Assembly: GCA_024305745.1 (NCBI GenBank)
Contig: JAHRBS010000007.1
Coordinates: 1,984,001 to 2,048,000, forward strand
Length of the DNA: 64,000 bases
From: Polyporus tsugae
Lineage: Eukaryota; Basidiomycota; Agaricomycetes; Polyporales; Polyporaceae
Reading direction: 5' to 3'
Part shown: piece after piece, positions 12,237 through 23,277 of the stretch
Layout of the letters: every line of letters begins with the position of its first letter
Position numbering within the stretch: the first letter of the stretch is position 1
The notes under the pieces: generated by a model
Database searches by the model: none
What the model was told of the DNA's origin: nothing
Seen by the model: only the letters and a program-made list of their open reading frames with translations
Made by a program: the position numbers and the translations under genes

Positions 12237-13259
12237 GGACTACAGGGGACTAGTGTCAACTGCAGGCACAAGGTGAACGAAAGGTATATGCATACGAAAT
12301 ACTCTGAGGTTCTCCCAGATGGATCTTTCACCCCTCCGCCATATATCGTTGTGGACGTGCTCTGCACCTGCGACGGCGTACCCGTGCGCGTGCTTGTCCC
12401 GGTCGACGCGCCTGACTTGCGGATGATCGTTCCCCGAAGCCAACCATTACGTTGTGCCATTTCGCCCAAGTATAATCGAACAGTAAAGGCTACAGCTGTT
12501 CAGACGAAGAACACGCAGCGTAGGGTATATGCGAGTGTGGTGGTGGGTATCGTCAGGCACACGGCTACATTAGTAAGCGCCTGAAGGGTCCGTTAAACGC
12601 ACGGGCGCCAATCGGCGCCGAGCAGCAAACTAAGCACACGAAGCATATGCATGTCGAGTCGTCGACGAGATGATATATGATACAGCAATAAACCTGGATA
12701 CAGTACCGGGAGTGCTAGAAAGTGAGCAATATACAGGAATTATGGAAGCCAGAGACAGGAGACAGTGATAGCGAGCGTGGGAGGGAGAGGACGGAACTAA
12801 CAGTCCATTCGACCTCATAATACGAGAGGCAGCGCGAGAGGAGGGGAAGGAATCATACACTGATGTCGAGAGAGTGAGCGGAGGCCAGGAGAACGAAAAT
12901 AATACAACTCGGGAGCGGGGTATGACAACTGCGAGGAGTATAGTAGACAGTCCAATTCCAACTGCGGAAAGACGTCGACGCCAGTGTCGGCGTATAGATA
13001 TCGTAATACGAGCACCAGACCCCGATGGGGAGAGAGAGATTATCGTACCAACGAGCGAGGAGATGTGTCCTGAGGGAAGAAGGGAGGCGGATAGTCCAAA
13101 ATAAAGAGTGTTGAGAGAGGAGGGTGAAGCGACTGTAAGATCTTGCTTAGTGTGGGTGCAAATTGCCAGAGAACGTCCCAAACCCATACCGGAGGAGACC
13201 TCGGCAGTGACAAGCTTCGGATGCCACCTGGGCGACCGATGGTTGGCGACGAGACAACC
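12237..13259. other. Spacer: Tfb3 promoter and PKA 3' flank, no gene supported
   Basis: About 1 kb lies between the Tfb3 start codon and the PKA stop codon. A 185-codon open frame on the minus strand (12630-13187) is low in complexity and has no recognisable domain. It falls where the PKA 3' UTR should be, so I do not call it. Confidence 0.5.
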
Positions 13260-14805
13260 TTAGAACTCCAGGAACTGGTACGCGGCGGAGTCGAACCGCT
13301 GCTGGATCGACGGTGGGCGTTCCTCGCGAATGAGACCTGGGATCTCTTCCGCGGGAGGGAGAGGAAGGTGCGAAAAATTGCGTGTGTCGTCAACTGAGGC
13401 GACGTGTGGGATGATAGGTGCCTGAGGAAAATGAGGGAAAGGTGAGTATCGCGTGGCGTTTATCCGTACGGGTCTTGGATTTCGGAGTGACGTACCCTTA
13501 TTTCGCGCCGCTCAAGAGCGTCCCAGTCGACACCTCGGAACCAAGGATGGTCCAAAACGTCTTGTGAGCCACCAATTAGATTACCCAGGCGTTTACTCCG
13601 GTCCGGATGCAAGAACGCCTTGATGATGTCTTTGGACAGCGGATCGACCTCGCGCGGCCAGTGAATTTTGCCCTTGAGAATTTTCTCGTAGATCCCGTAC
13701 GCGGTCTCGTCGAAGAAGGGTGGGTAGCCTACAATCATCTCGTAGCAGAGAATACCACATGCCCACCAGTCAGCGGCCTTCCCGTGGCCATCCGACTGGA
13801 TGATTTCTGGCGCAAGGTACTCGGGCGTCCCACACAACGTCCACGTACGGTCATCGACAATTTTTGCGAAACCGAAATCCGTAAGACGAAGGTAGCCGCG
13901 GGAATCCAGAAGCAAGTTCTCGGGCTTCAAGTCGCGGTAGATGATGTTGAAGGAGTGGAGGTACTTGAGGGCGAGAATGATAGTGGCGAGATAGAAACGG
14001 GTGACGTCCGCAGTAAAGCGTTTGGCCCGACGGAGGTGTGTGAAAAGCTCTCCCCCCGGAACATATGACATCAACATGTAGACGTTGAGACTGTCCTGGA
14101 AGGTCGCGTAGAGGTCGACGATGAAAGGATGGCGCACGCGTGACAGGATGTATCGCTCCGCGTTCACATGCTCGACCTGTCGGAGACGGACAATTTCGGT
14201 CTTGCGAAGCACCTTCAACGCGAAACAATTCGACGCAGTCTGCCCAGCCGCCCCTCGAAGCCGCACAAGCAGGACTCGCCCAAACGTGCCTGTTCCTGGA
14301 GGGGTTGCAGCACCGGGATTACAAAGATAGGTCGCAGTGATGTCATGGAATAAAACTCACCAAGCGTGCCCTTGACCTCAAAGTCCGTCAACTTCAACGT
14401 GCCCTTCTCTAAATGCGATTGTTCGTCTTCTATATGTCGCTGAGGCGGACGGGGTGAACTTGTTAGTGGTCGTGTGTCCACGTCCATTCGGTCTTGCTGG
14501 TGACTGCGGCGCCCACGTCGTGCGGCCTCGACTTCGCGTAAGTGCGGGTGAGATAACGAGGTCTGCAGTTGACTCCCTGGTCCGGAGTAGCGAGGCTCCG
14601 AATCCACGATGATGGCAGCTTCACCCTCTTCACTCCGTCCAGGGGACAAGGGTGGAGTGATGGGACCGTCGCTGAGCATGCAATCCGAGTCGCGACGAAA
14701 CAGGCTGGGCTCGGGTGTCGCGGAGAGGGAGAGTGCGGTATGGCTGGGTAGGGAAGCTGAGCGGAAAGCGGGATAGCTGGAGTGGTCCATATTTCCGGAA
14801 GCCAT
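13260..14805 (-). CDS. cAMP-dependent protein kinase catalytic subunit (AGC kinase)
   Basis: Serine/threonine kinase of the cAMP pathway, which in fungi controls growth, carbon sensing and morphogenesis. Three exons (14361-14805, 13496-14295, 13260-13421) give 468 residues in one frame. An N-terminal extension of about 130 residues is rich in Ser/Pro/Arg and non-conserved. The kinase domain shows the glycine loop GTGTFGRVLL (interrupted by an intron), the ATP lysine in FALKVL, YRDLKPENLLLD, DFGFAK, and the activation loop TWTLCGTPEYLAPEI with its target Thr. The C-tail ends QFLEF; this terminal FxxF motif without a further extension is typical of PKA rather than PKB or S6K. ATG at 14803-14805, stop TAA at 13260-13262. 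Several AGC kinases share the core, so PKA identity rests on the activation loop and tail. Confidence 0.93.
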
Positions 14806-15531
14806 TAATGAAGGAGATGGAGTAAACGCCTGCTCGCCTGTAGATTTGGCGGCTGCGACGGGGTGCTGTCAGACCGAGGGAAGCAGAATCTCCGCGCGAA
14901 ACGTGTGGTCAAACGCTCTTACCTGGTCAATAATTAAAGATTTTGCTGGGCTACAACGTGGTGCTCAATACATCGGGTGTTTTGGGAGCAAAAGACCGAG
15001 GGTGCGGCTGAAGGGGATTGACAAATCCGTTGAACGGCGATAGGATCAGAGGGCTATGGACGAAGGCGTGATGAGGGTCAATGGCAATGCACGACGATGT
15101 TGTTTGGGTCCACCTCTGGCTGCCGCTGTGCCGGACTATGCGCTCTGCGCGAGGCGATGCTGGAGTAGTTAGAATACAGAAGTGAACAGAGAGGTCGAAT
15201 GGAGGTGGGCCCAGTGCGTCTGCGAGTGAAACCACACCGCGATCTCCGATTCGACAACCGCCACGTGCCCGTCACACGTGGCCGATCTCGCAACCGTTCC
15301 CCGCCGCCGGCAACTTGAGCTTGAAGCTTGAAAGTTGAAGCCACGCCCCACAGTCTGAGGCTCAAGCCGTCCCAGATATCCCATGATTCGGTCTTTTCTC
15401 CTATCATGTCGCTTGCCGCCCAATGACCGGCCCATTGACCGCCACCTAACGTCGTACACACGCAATTTACGCTCGGGAGAAGATCGCCTCGAGGACAGAG
15501 ATAAGACTTTCATTAACGCATCCTACAGCGC
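14806..15531. promoter_or_regulatory. Upstream region of the PKA gene
   Basis: These 726 bp run from the PKA start codon to the stop codon of the dioxygenase gene, both on the minus strand. They should hold the PKA promoter and 5' UTR. Open frames here are short and overlap on both strands with no motif. No TATA box is clear. Confidence 0.5.
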
Positions 15532-16755
15532 TCACAGATCAAACGCGAAGGTTGGTGCCCCGAAGATGGCAGACAGGACTTTCACGTTCGCATCCTCCCC
15601 TCCGGCGCCCGCCCCGATGTACAGAGGAATAAAGTGATCTGCGCGTGGGTGCGCCGCGCGGAACCCCTTGTGCTTCACGAGCTCTAGCATAGCTTCCTTC
15701 CTCGCGGCAGGCTGACGTCAAAGAACCGTCGTCAGTCAACCATTTAGCAACGCCCTCGATGAACGACGAGGCACTCACGTCTGTCACAGAGACTGCATCC
15801 AGAATAGCTTGGTCGAACTCCTTCACCGCGCTACTGGCGGTCGTCTCCGCGAAGCTGGCGAAGTCTCGCAAGTTATGTATCAAAAGACCTCCGGAGAGAA
15901 CAAGGATACCCTCCCGTCTGTGTCGGATATTATCAGCAGATCAGCAAGGAAGCACTACGGTGACAGATTACCGTAGGGGCTCTACCACCTGGCCTATCCG
16001 CCAGTTGTCTTGAGGGTCCAAGCTCGAGTCCATCGACACTTCGACGATAGGGATGTCCGTAAACTCTTCGCCGAACATCAGCTTGAATGGAACGAAAACT
16101 CCGTGGTCGAGACCAGGACCGTTGAACCCTCGGCCATCCTGACCGCGGGGCTGAAGCTTCGAAGTGGTCCTTGCCAGATAGCCAGCCTGCAAAATGTCCC
16201 GTTAGATATGGAGACTACTGCACCCCCGCATGGAAGTCTAGAACCTACGTCTTTGTACAGTTGCACCACGCGCTGCGAAAACGCGGAATCACCGCGAGAC
16301 TTGAACTTCAGCTGATAGAGTGACGGCTGGAAGCCATAGTAATCGTAGAGTAACGGGTTCTCATCTTTGTAGTCCGTCACTGGATGCGTGGTCGTAAGTC
16401 AAAGTTCAATTAACGGAGAGCTAGACGACATGGAAGACATACCGAGACGCTCTCCCGCGGTTTCCCAGTGGGCGCTGAACACCACGATGCCTTTGGGTTT
16501 ATACTTAGCGAGCAGGGCAGGTCCGAAGTCCTTGAGGAAGTTTGCAAGGGGGCCTTTCGGTCCCATGGCCTTCCCAACCTCTCCTCTTGACATTCCGCCA
16601 GTGTCGTTTTCTGGAAAGGCAAGCATGGGAGATCCATGCCCGAAGAAGAACGCCGGAATCTTGTCGGGAGTAGAGGGCAGTTCGTCTAGCGCCTTCTTCC
16701 ACTCCGCCTGCGTCTTCGGGAGAGAAACGTTTGTCCCAGAGACGGTGGTAGACAT
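15532..16755 (-). CDS. LigB-type class III extradiol ring-cleavage dioxygenase (DODA-like)
   Basis: Predicted non-haem iron dioxygenase that opens catechol-type rings, related to plant and fungal DOPA 4,5-dioxygenases. I place the start at the ATG 16753-16755 (MSTTVSG). It is followed by IPAFFFGHGSPMLAF, whose HGSP motif supplies an iron-binding His. Next come PKGIVVFSAHWET with a second His, then GLDHGVFVPFKLMFGE with a third, and VLSGGLLIHNLRDF near the C-terminus. The gene ends FGAPTFAFDL, stop TGA at 15532-15534. Several introns interrupt it. The open frame continues upstream of the ATG through a hydrophobic stretch (LILFLLSVFSAAILL) but has no ATG there; see findings. The substrate cannot be told from sequence. 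Possible roles are aromatic breakdown or pigment metabolism. Confidence 0.88.
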
Positions 16756-17269
16756 GCTGTGGGACAGAAGCGGAGCTAGGACGGGTGAGACGAAGGGACT
16801 TGAGCGCAACAGAATGGCAGCTGAAAACACGGAGAGAAGGAAGAGGATTAGGCTGCGAATGCGAATGGGAGCCACGGTGAGAGATCGTGTGTTGGGTAGA
16901 AACTGCTTTTGAAAAGCAGGTGGGAAGTGCCAGCCTATATCAAAGAGAGTGTGGCTTACGCTATGACGCTTATGGGGCTGACTGTACGTTCAGGTTGGGC
17001 TGACAAGCATTCCGCCGCTAGGGATTAGTCCAGACGAGGGTAGAATAGGTCCATTGAGAAGGTCGGTAGAGCGCCGGTCATGTGGAGGACGAGATACAGT
17101 ACTTAATTATGCGCAAGTAAGTAACTTACGCTCGATTTGCACCCAAATTGGGTACGAGGGGATCTCGATCGGCATCTCGCGCCACGCCACTCACTTTTTC
17201 TCATCCTTGACCTCTCTCTGCTCGCACTGCACCTGGACTGCGCTCTCTGCCTTGTACTTGCTGCTTACC
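16756..17269. promoter_or_regulatory. Divergent promoter, dioxygenase / Ssf1
   Basis: These 514 bp lie between the two outward-facing start codons. A pyrimidine-rich stretch (about 17,190-17,260) precedes the SSF1 ATG, as is common upstream of fungal ribosome-biogenesis genes. The segment nearest the dioxygenase keeps that gene's reading frame open. Confidence 0.5.
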
Positions 17270-18806
17270 ATGGGTCGCCGTCGTAAGAACCGTACTCATC
17301 TCAAAGGCGGCGCCCCCTCCGCCCCTGGCACCGCCGAAGGCGTCCCCAAGTCCTTCGTTATCAAGCATGGCCAGGTTGGACACTCGCTCACGCAGCTCGT
17401 GCGGGACATGCGGAAAGTCATGGAGCCAAACACCGCCAGCCGGCTGAAGGTCAGTCGTTCTCTTGTCAATCACCGTGTAATTTTGTTTTGAATCAAGTTG
17501 CAAGTAAAGGAACGTGCGAGGAATAAGCTCAAAGACTTCCTGACGATGGCCCCTGCCCTCGGCGTCACGCATTTGCTTGCGTTCACCCTGACCGACGTTG
17601 CACCGTCAATGAGGGTCGTCCGTCTGTCCGCCGGTCCGACGCTCAGCTTTAGGATCGAGAGATACAGCCTGGTGAAGGACATCATCCACTCCTCGCGGAG
17701 AGCTAGGAGTATGAGCACCGTGGAATATCTCTCCCCGCCGCTGGTGAGTCCCATGCATGCACTCTGTGAATTCCACACGATGCTCAACTGCGACCTCATC
17801 GAAGCTTGTACTAGCTTCATTCCCGCCCCCTTCCCCCACCACACCCCCTCACCTCACGCTCATGATGAAGACCTTCCAGTCCCTCTTCCCTCCGCTCTCA
17901 CCGCACACGCTCTCCCTCTCCTCCGCCCGCCGCGTGGTCCTCATTTCCTACAACGCGGAACGCGGCACCGTCGACTTCCGACATTACCTCATCACCGTCA
18001 AGCCGTATGGTGTCTCAAAACGCATCCGGCGTGTGCTCGATGGCGCGACCGCCAAAAAGCCCTCGCATTCCGAGACGGGTGTGCTCGATCTCGGTAACGA
18101 GAAGGACGTCGCAGACTTCCTCCTCAGGAAAAAGGGCGAGCCCGGCCCCACGAGCGATGGCTACGAGAGCGCAGCCTCGTCCGCGTCCAGCGTCGGCGGA
18201 GACGACGCTGATGCAGTGGACCTTGCGGGCGACTATGTCGGCCGGAATAACAAACGAGGGCAGAAAAGGGCGGTGAAGTTGGATGAGATCGGTCCGAGGA
18301 TGGAGTTGAGGCTGATCAAGGTCGCAGAGGGCATACCCGGCAAGGAGGGTAGCGTGCTCTATCACGAGTTCGGTGAGTCAATCCCTCTTGGACCTGTACT
18401 TCGGAACGGTGCTCAGAGGGTACCCACAGTCAAGAAGTCGAAGGCCGAGACCAAGGCGCAAAAGGCGGAGCATGCCGCGAAGGAGAAGCTCCGCAAAGAG
18501 CGGAAGGAAGAACAGGAGCGGAACGTGGCTCGGAAACAGGCAGTTGAAGATGCGAAGGAGGGTAAAGGGAAGGGAGACGATGAGGACGGTGAAGGCGAGG
18601 ATGACGATGTTTCTGACCAAGACGAGGAGATGTCTGGGATGGACGATGAGCAAGATGAGGAAGGCGACGGAGATGAGGGCGCATGGGACGAGGAGGAGGA
18701 GATCAGCGAGGTCGAGGAGTCCGACGATGAAGGCAGCGAGAACGAAAGTGACTACGAGGTACAGAGACCGCCCCCCAAGAAGCTCAAGTCGAAAACCAAA
18801 CGGTAG
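17270..18806 (+). CDS. SSF1: Ribosome biogenesis protein Ssf1/Peter Pan (Brix domain)
   Basis: Nucleolar assembly factor for the 60S ribosomal subunit, needed for 27S pre-rRNA processing. The ATG at 17270 begins MGRRRKNRTHLKGG. The Brix domain starts at PKSFVIKHGQVGHSL and continues through LVRDMRKVMEPNTA, KLKDFLTMAPALGVTHLLAF and MRVVRLSAGPTLSFRIERY. It ends near RRVVLISYNAE, DFRHYLITVKPYGVSKRIRRVL and KVAEGIPGKEGSVLYHEF. A charged C-terminal tail follows: a Lys/Glu coiled segment, then a long Asp/Glu-rich stretch and the basic terminus KKLKSKTKR (stop at 18804-18806). This layout is typical of Ssf1. There are about five exons. The gene is convergent with holocytochrome c synthase, with 126 bp between the stop codons. 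Confidence 0.94.
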
Positions 18807-18932
18807 CATTTCCTAGTGCCCGGTCGGATGCGGTACCGATATTAGGCCGTTTCTGTTCATCGAAAGCTGGAGCTGGGCATTAGGTTCATTACAGCGGAAA
18901 GTTAGGGTAGGCAAGGTGGTGTCTATAGTGCT

Positions 18933-19712
18933 CTAGGACCGTGTTGCGCTCTCTGGCTTTGCAGGCTCTCCCCATAATCGTCCGAATATCTGTCCCCAGA
19001 ATTGCTCCGTACGCAGTCGAATGCCATCCCAACTGTCGAGTGCCGGCCGAACGTCGAGGAAGAACGAGAGGTTCTTGGATGCAGGACCGCCGGCATGTCC
19101 CGAATAGAAATCGATGACATACCGTGTGCGAATCCCGCAACGGTCGACGATCCAGTCATGGCGATCGAACGGCGGCGAATACCTGTTGGAGGAGGATATC
19201 TAATGAACTGGAGATGACTGGGCAAGCAAGTCCAGGACGCACCCAAGCAGTGTATAGAACCACGCTCTCGGAGTCCTATCGTTTGGTCGACCCTTGAAGC
19301 TCACCAGCTTCACCCCACCGCACTTGTCTCCGCCCTGTCCGGCCTCCCACTTCATGATCTGGGTCCACGCCCGCTCGTTTACGGCGTTGTGGATGGGTAC
19401 GACAACCTTCATGTCCGCTTCAAGAGGATTATGGTTCTTTCGCGCCATGGCGGCATAGAACTGAGCTTGCGACGGGTAGACCCAGTTCCCTCCCTCTGTC
19501 CTGGGTATGGATGACGTTTCTCGTTCGAGCGGAAGATTGGGGGGAGGAAGAAGTGTGTCAGGGAGCTCCGCCGCGCCGTGGCCATCTTGTGACTGTCTAG
19601 AGAGTATGGATGTCCACGACGATCGTTGGGTATGGTCTACGGGACATTTGTCCGCAGACGATGACGCGAGAGCGCGGTGGTCGACAGGGCACTTGTCCGC
19701 AGAGTCCGCCAT
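18933..19712 (-). CDS. CYC3: Holocytochrome c synthase (cytochrome c haem lyase)
   Basis: This intermembrane-space enzyme attaches haem covalently to the CXXCH motif of cytochrome c. Two exons (19243-19712 and 18933-19182, 60-nt intron) give 239 residues. The ATG at 19710-19712 opens [13 protein letters not shown] second KCPVDH lies 15 residues later; these Cys-Pro haem-regulatory motifs are usual near the N-terminus of the family. The conserved core includes [35 protein letters not shown] and [12 protein letters not shown]. After the splice come [15 protein letters not shown] and [12 protein letters not shown], which carry the conserved histidine region, and [15 protein letters not shown]. 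The gene ends in KPESATRS. A second in-frame start six codons upstream (19730) is not ATG, so I chose 19712. Confidence 0.95.
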
Positions 19713-19974
19713 GACGAGGAGCGAAAGCAAACGCGCCCGAAGCGCCCGACGCCCGCCACACCCAGAAAAGGCAGCTCGCGTGACTTGCGCCGACCGGGTG
19801 TGGTATCGCCGATTGCCGGTGCCAGCGCTTGCATTGCTCTCTGCATTCGCACCTGCAGGGTCCGATCCATCCCCACATGTCCGGTGACCGGTGCTTCACA
19901 TCATAATATAAAGTAAAGGCCAGGGCGCACCCCAGGGGGCTTGTCGTCTAAACTTGCACCTGTCGTGGCCAATC
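19713..19974. promoter_or_regulatory. Divergent promoter, holocytochrome c synthase / nitronate monooxygenase
   Basis: These 262 bp lie between outward-facing start codons. A TATA-like TATAAAG sits at 19907-19913 on the plus strand, 62 bp upstream of the nitronate monooxygenase ATG. Confidence 0.55.
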
Positions 19975-21383
19975 ATGCCGTCGTCTGCACCAGTATTCTC
20001 TACGCCCCTCACAAAGTTGTTCGGAATTAACCACCCGGTCATGCTTGCAGGTATGTGGGCACTCAATGAGAAACGTACCATGTCTTAACACAATGCAACA
20101 ACGTCTAGGTATGAACGTCGCGGCTGGTCCTCGACTCGCCGCTGCTGTGACGAACGCAGGTACGTCTCTCGGGCCCCCGAGTTCTGCGCACGTACGCCCA
20201 GATGGCCAAGTGACGGTTGTCTTGCTCCGAAGGTGGTATCGGCGTGATTGGTGGTGTTCGTCAGAGTCCGAAGATACTCCAGGACAACATCGACGAGCTC
20301 AAGAGCCATCTGGAGGACAAGAACGCACCGTTCGGTGTCGACCTGCTGATCCCACAGCTCGGTGGCAATGCTAGGAAGACGAACGTAAGCTTCAGGTGAA
20401 ACTTTTGGAGGTCTGTCTGTGATGGCGGTTTAGTACGACTATTCTAAGGGCCAGTTACCAGCACTTGCCGACGTCATCATCAAGAGCGGTGCCAAACTAT
20501 TCGTCTGTGCTGTCGGCGTCCCTCCGAAGGAGATGGTGGAGAAGCTGCACGCTGTCGGCATCGTTGTGATGAAGTATGTCTCGTTTGTGATGCATCCAAT
20601 CTGCTGTCCGTATTGACACAAGTTCGTCCACTCAGCATGATTGGCCATCCGAAGCACGTCTCGAAAGCGCTCGCTCAGGGTACTCACGATGCTCCTTTGG
20701 AAGCTGTACCTCCTCTCATCATTGTATCTTAGGCGTTGATATCATCTGCGCTCAGGGCGGCGAGGGTGGTGGGCACACCGGCGAGACTCCCTTCTCGATC
20801 CTCATCCCCGCAGTCGTCGACCTCTGCAAGAACGCGAGGAGCCCCCTCACCGGCCAGCCCGTCATCGTCGTTGCTGCAGGCGGCGTTGCGGACGGGCGCG
20901 GCCTCGCTGCTGCTCTCTCGTATGGCGCCGCTGGCGTGTGGGTCGGTACGCGGTTCGTCGCGAGCGAGGAGGCCGGTGCGCCCAAAGTGCACAAGGAGCT
21001 GGTCCTGAGCGCCGGCTACGACGACATCACGCGCACGCTCGTCTACTCTGGTCGCCCGATGCACGTCCGCAAGACGCCATATGTCGCGAGCTGGGACAAC
21101 AGGCAGCAGGAGATCGCCGAGCTTACGTCTCAAGGGAAGATCCCACACGAGGCCGAACTCGAGAAGCACCCTGAAAAGTCCATGGAGGGCCGCATGTGGT
21201 TGATGGGCAAGGTCGCCGGTTCCATCAACGACATTAGGCCAGCACGGGAGATGTGAGTTGCATTCCATTATTCGCATGATACGCTTGGTGACTGTCCTTT
21301 GCAGCGTCGATGAGTTGGTGACGACGGCTGCGAAGAGCCTGCGGGGTGCGTCGGCTCTCGTTGTGACCAGGGCCAAGTTGTAG
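19975..21383 (+). CDS. Nitronate monooxygenase (2-nitropropane dioxygenase family)
   Basis: FMN enzyme that oxidises alkyl nitronates such as propionate 3-nitronate, a detoxification role. The ATG at 19975 gives MPSSAPVFSTPLTKLFGINHPVMLAG. The TIM-barrel fold then shows AAAVTNAGGIGVIGG, where the codons join across an intron. It continues with FGVDLLIPQLGG, then HPKHVSKAL and ICAQGGEGGGHTGE, with the His that is catalytic in class I enzymes. After that come FSILIPAVVDL, PVIVVAAGGVADGRGLAAAL and GAAGVWVGTRFVAS, the phosphate-binding glycine motif for FMN. The C-terminus ends in SALVVTRAKL, stop TAG at 21381-21383. At least seven exons are present. The gene is convergent with the WD40 gene, with 83 bp between the stop codons. 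Confidence 0.93.
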
Positions 21384-21466
21384 CGGCCTGACCACATTTC
21401 AGCTTGAGTTGTGTCGGATATGCGCTGTACATCCCATATGATACCGTTACATCGCTATGTAGATTC

Positions 21467-23117
21467 TCAGTCTTCCCCCATGAGCTCCGCGAGCTCACGC
21501 TCCTCATCTTCAGCGAGCACATCCATTGGCGCGTCAGCGACCTTTATCTCTTCGGTGGGAATATTCGGTGGTGGTGGGAGTGGATGCAACAGGTCTGGAA
21601 AACAAGAGCATAAGCATCAAAAAGATGAGGCGCGACAACCATCCAGAAATGCGAGCCTACCAGCGAGCTTCCATCTTCTGAGCGTACCATCGAGACTCGC
21701 ACTCACTATCCATGGCTCAAGGCGGACCTTCCCCGGCTCGCCTTCTATCTTTGACTTGCGAATCCACAATCGTAAGGCTGTCACGTCGTGCCAGTGCCCG
21801 TCCGTCTCTGCGATAAGCTCGGGTTCTTGAAGAGATGACACGTCGTACACCCGGATCACTTCGCCAGAGCCGGTAAGTAAGTAGGGCTCCCCGAGGGCAG
21901 TGAGTGAGAGCGGCAGAATAGTCTTGACTGCTGTGGGATGCTGGATGGGCGGTATTGGTTTCGCACCCGAAGCAGGCGGAAGCGCAGGATGAGGAGTAAT
22001 CTCCACTGTTTCATCTGTCGAGGCTGTAAACAAAGACATCAACCAAGGTAAAACTACAAGATCTAAGAGAAATCCAACCTGTCCATAGGTGTCCATCTCC
22101 ATAGATCATGTCGTCTACTCGTGTCCGGTGATGCTTGAGCTCGCCAGTAAACTTGATCTTCCACGGCGAAGAAGAATCGTCGTCTTCCTTCATGATGTCC
22201 CATGCCATGATGATACCCATTGTGTCCGCAGTGTAGAGCACGGCAGCCTTCTCAGATAGGACGCGCGTCTCGAGAGATTCGACCGGGCGAGTGTGCTCAG
22301 TCAAAACCCCTACGAATGTCAAAGGTTGCCCGTCCCCTACTGATGATAGATCCCTGTGGATGGATGAGGATGTGATCGGGTTCATAAAGCTTAGGATGTA
22401 GGGAGAATACCCACCATAGCCGGACAACCTTATCGGACCCGCTTGACACTAGCAAACCCAACGACGGCACAATGTGGATCGCCTTCACGAAATCCTCATG
22501 TGCATCCGTAGATGATAGAACTTCTTTTGTCTGAGAAAGTCACAGTTAGCTTTCACGATATGTTAGGGATGCTTTGTACGTGCCTGTGTATCCCATACTT
22601 TGATAGTCTATCGTCATGTTAGTACGGACACATGGCCACCAGAATCCGCATTACTTTATCCCAAGAACCAGTCACGAGCAGGTCGCCCTTGCCACTTCCC
22701 AGAACGCGATCAACAAATGCGAGCGACGTAACCGGCGCCGTATGCCCCTTGAACAGCTGCAGAGTTTTCCCTGTCTGACTGTCGTTCTCAGTTTACTGCT
22801 GACGTTGGGGACGGGAAGACCGGGCAACGATCACCGGGGGAAGTTGGCACGCACCTCCAAGTCGAGCTTCCTGACGACGGTCGTGTTTTCTGCAATCCAA
22901 GCGACATTCTCGCGGACCTCAATCGCCAACGCCTTCCCAGCGATCTCGATGGGCGAGCCGAGGTCCTTTATTCGTTGGGCTTTGTTTTTGCGGGACTTGT
23001 CAGACAGCATGTCAGACGGCCGAGTCCCAAGGAGGACTCCGTAAACAGAAGGCGCACTTGTTCTAACCTGAGCTCGGCCTCAGAGCGTAAGAGATTGGAC
23101 TTGTCTGCGGGCTGCAT
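21467..23117 (-). CDS. WD40-repeat protein of unknown role
   Basis: The ATG at 23115-23117 opens MQPADKSNLLRSEAELRLEQ. A 62-nt intron joins it to SRKNKAQRIKDLGSPIEI. WD repeats follow: TGKTLQLFKGHTAPVTSL..TGSWDKTIKVWD, then VLSSTDAHEDFVKAIHIV..SGSDKVVRLWD, then FVGVLTEHTRPVESL..TADTMGIIMAWD, then GELKHHRTRVDDMIY..WTASTDETVEI, and weaker ones near YLLTGSGEVIRVYD and IVSASLDGTLRRWKL. The short acidic tail is ERELAELMGED, stop TGA at 21467-21469. The protein of about 390 residues is almost entirely a beta-propeller, so it is probably a scaffold. No second domain or localisation signal is visible, and I do not recognise a named orthologue. It shares a 160-bp divergent promoter with the next gene. 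Confidence 0.85.
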
Positions 23118-23277
23118 GGATAGGACGGCGAGACTAGTGCTGTGCGTTGCGTATACTGACAGCAGTGGTGTATGGACGTTTGGTCCAAGCCCCAGTCTGT
23201 GCGAGGCAAGGGCAAGCTTGAGGGTTGCAGCACTGCCAGTGGCACGTTGCAGGCTCGAGCTCGTTGATCCGCCTCGG
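23118..23277. promoter_or_regulatory. Short divergent promoter, WD40 gene / coiled-coil gene
   Basis: Only 160 bp separate the ATG of the WD40 gene (minus strand) from the first ATG of the coiled-coil gene (plus strand). No TATA box is visible. The two genes must share most regulatory DNA. Confidence 0.55.

Noticed and set aside
12630..13187. 185-codon minus-strand open frame
   Set aside because: It lies just downstream of the PKA stop in the expected 3' UTR, is low in complexity and resembles no family I know.
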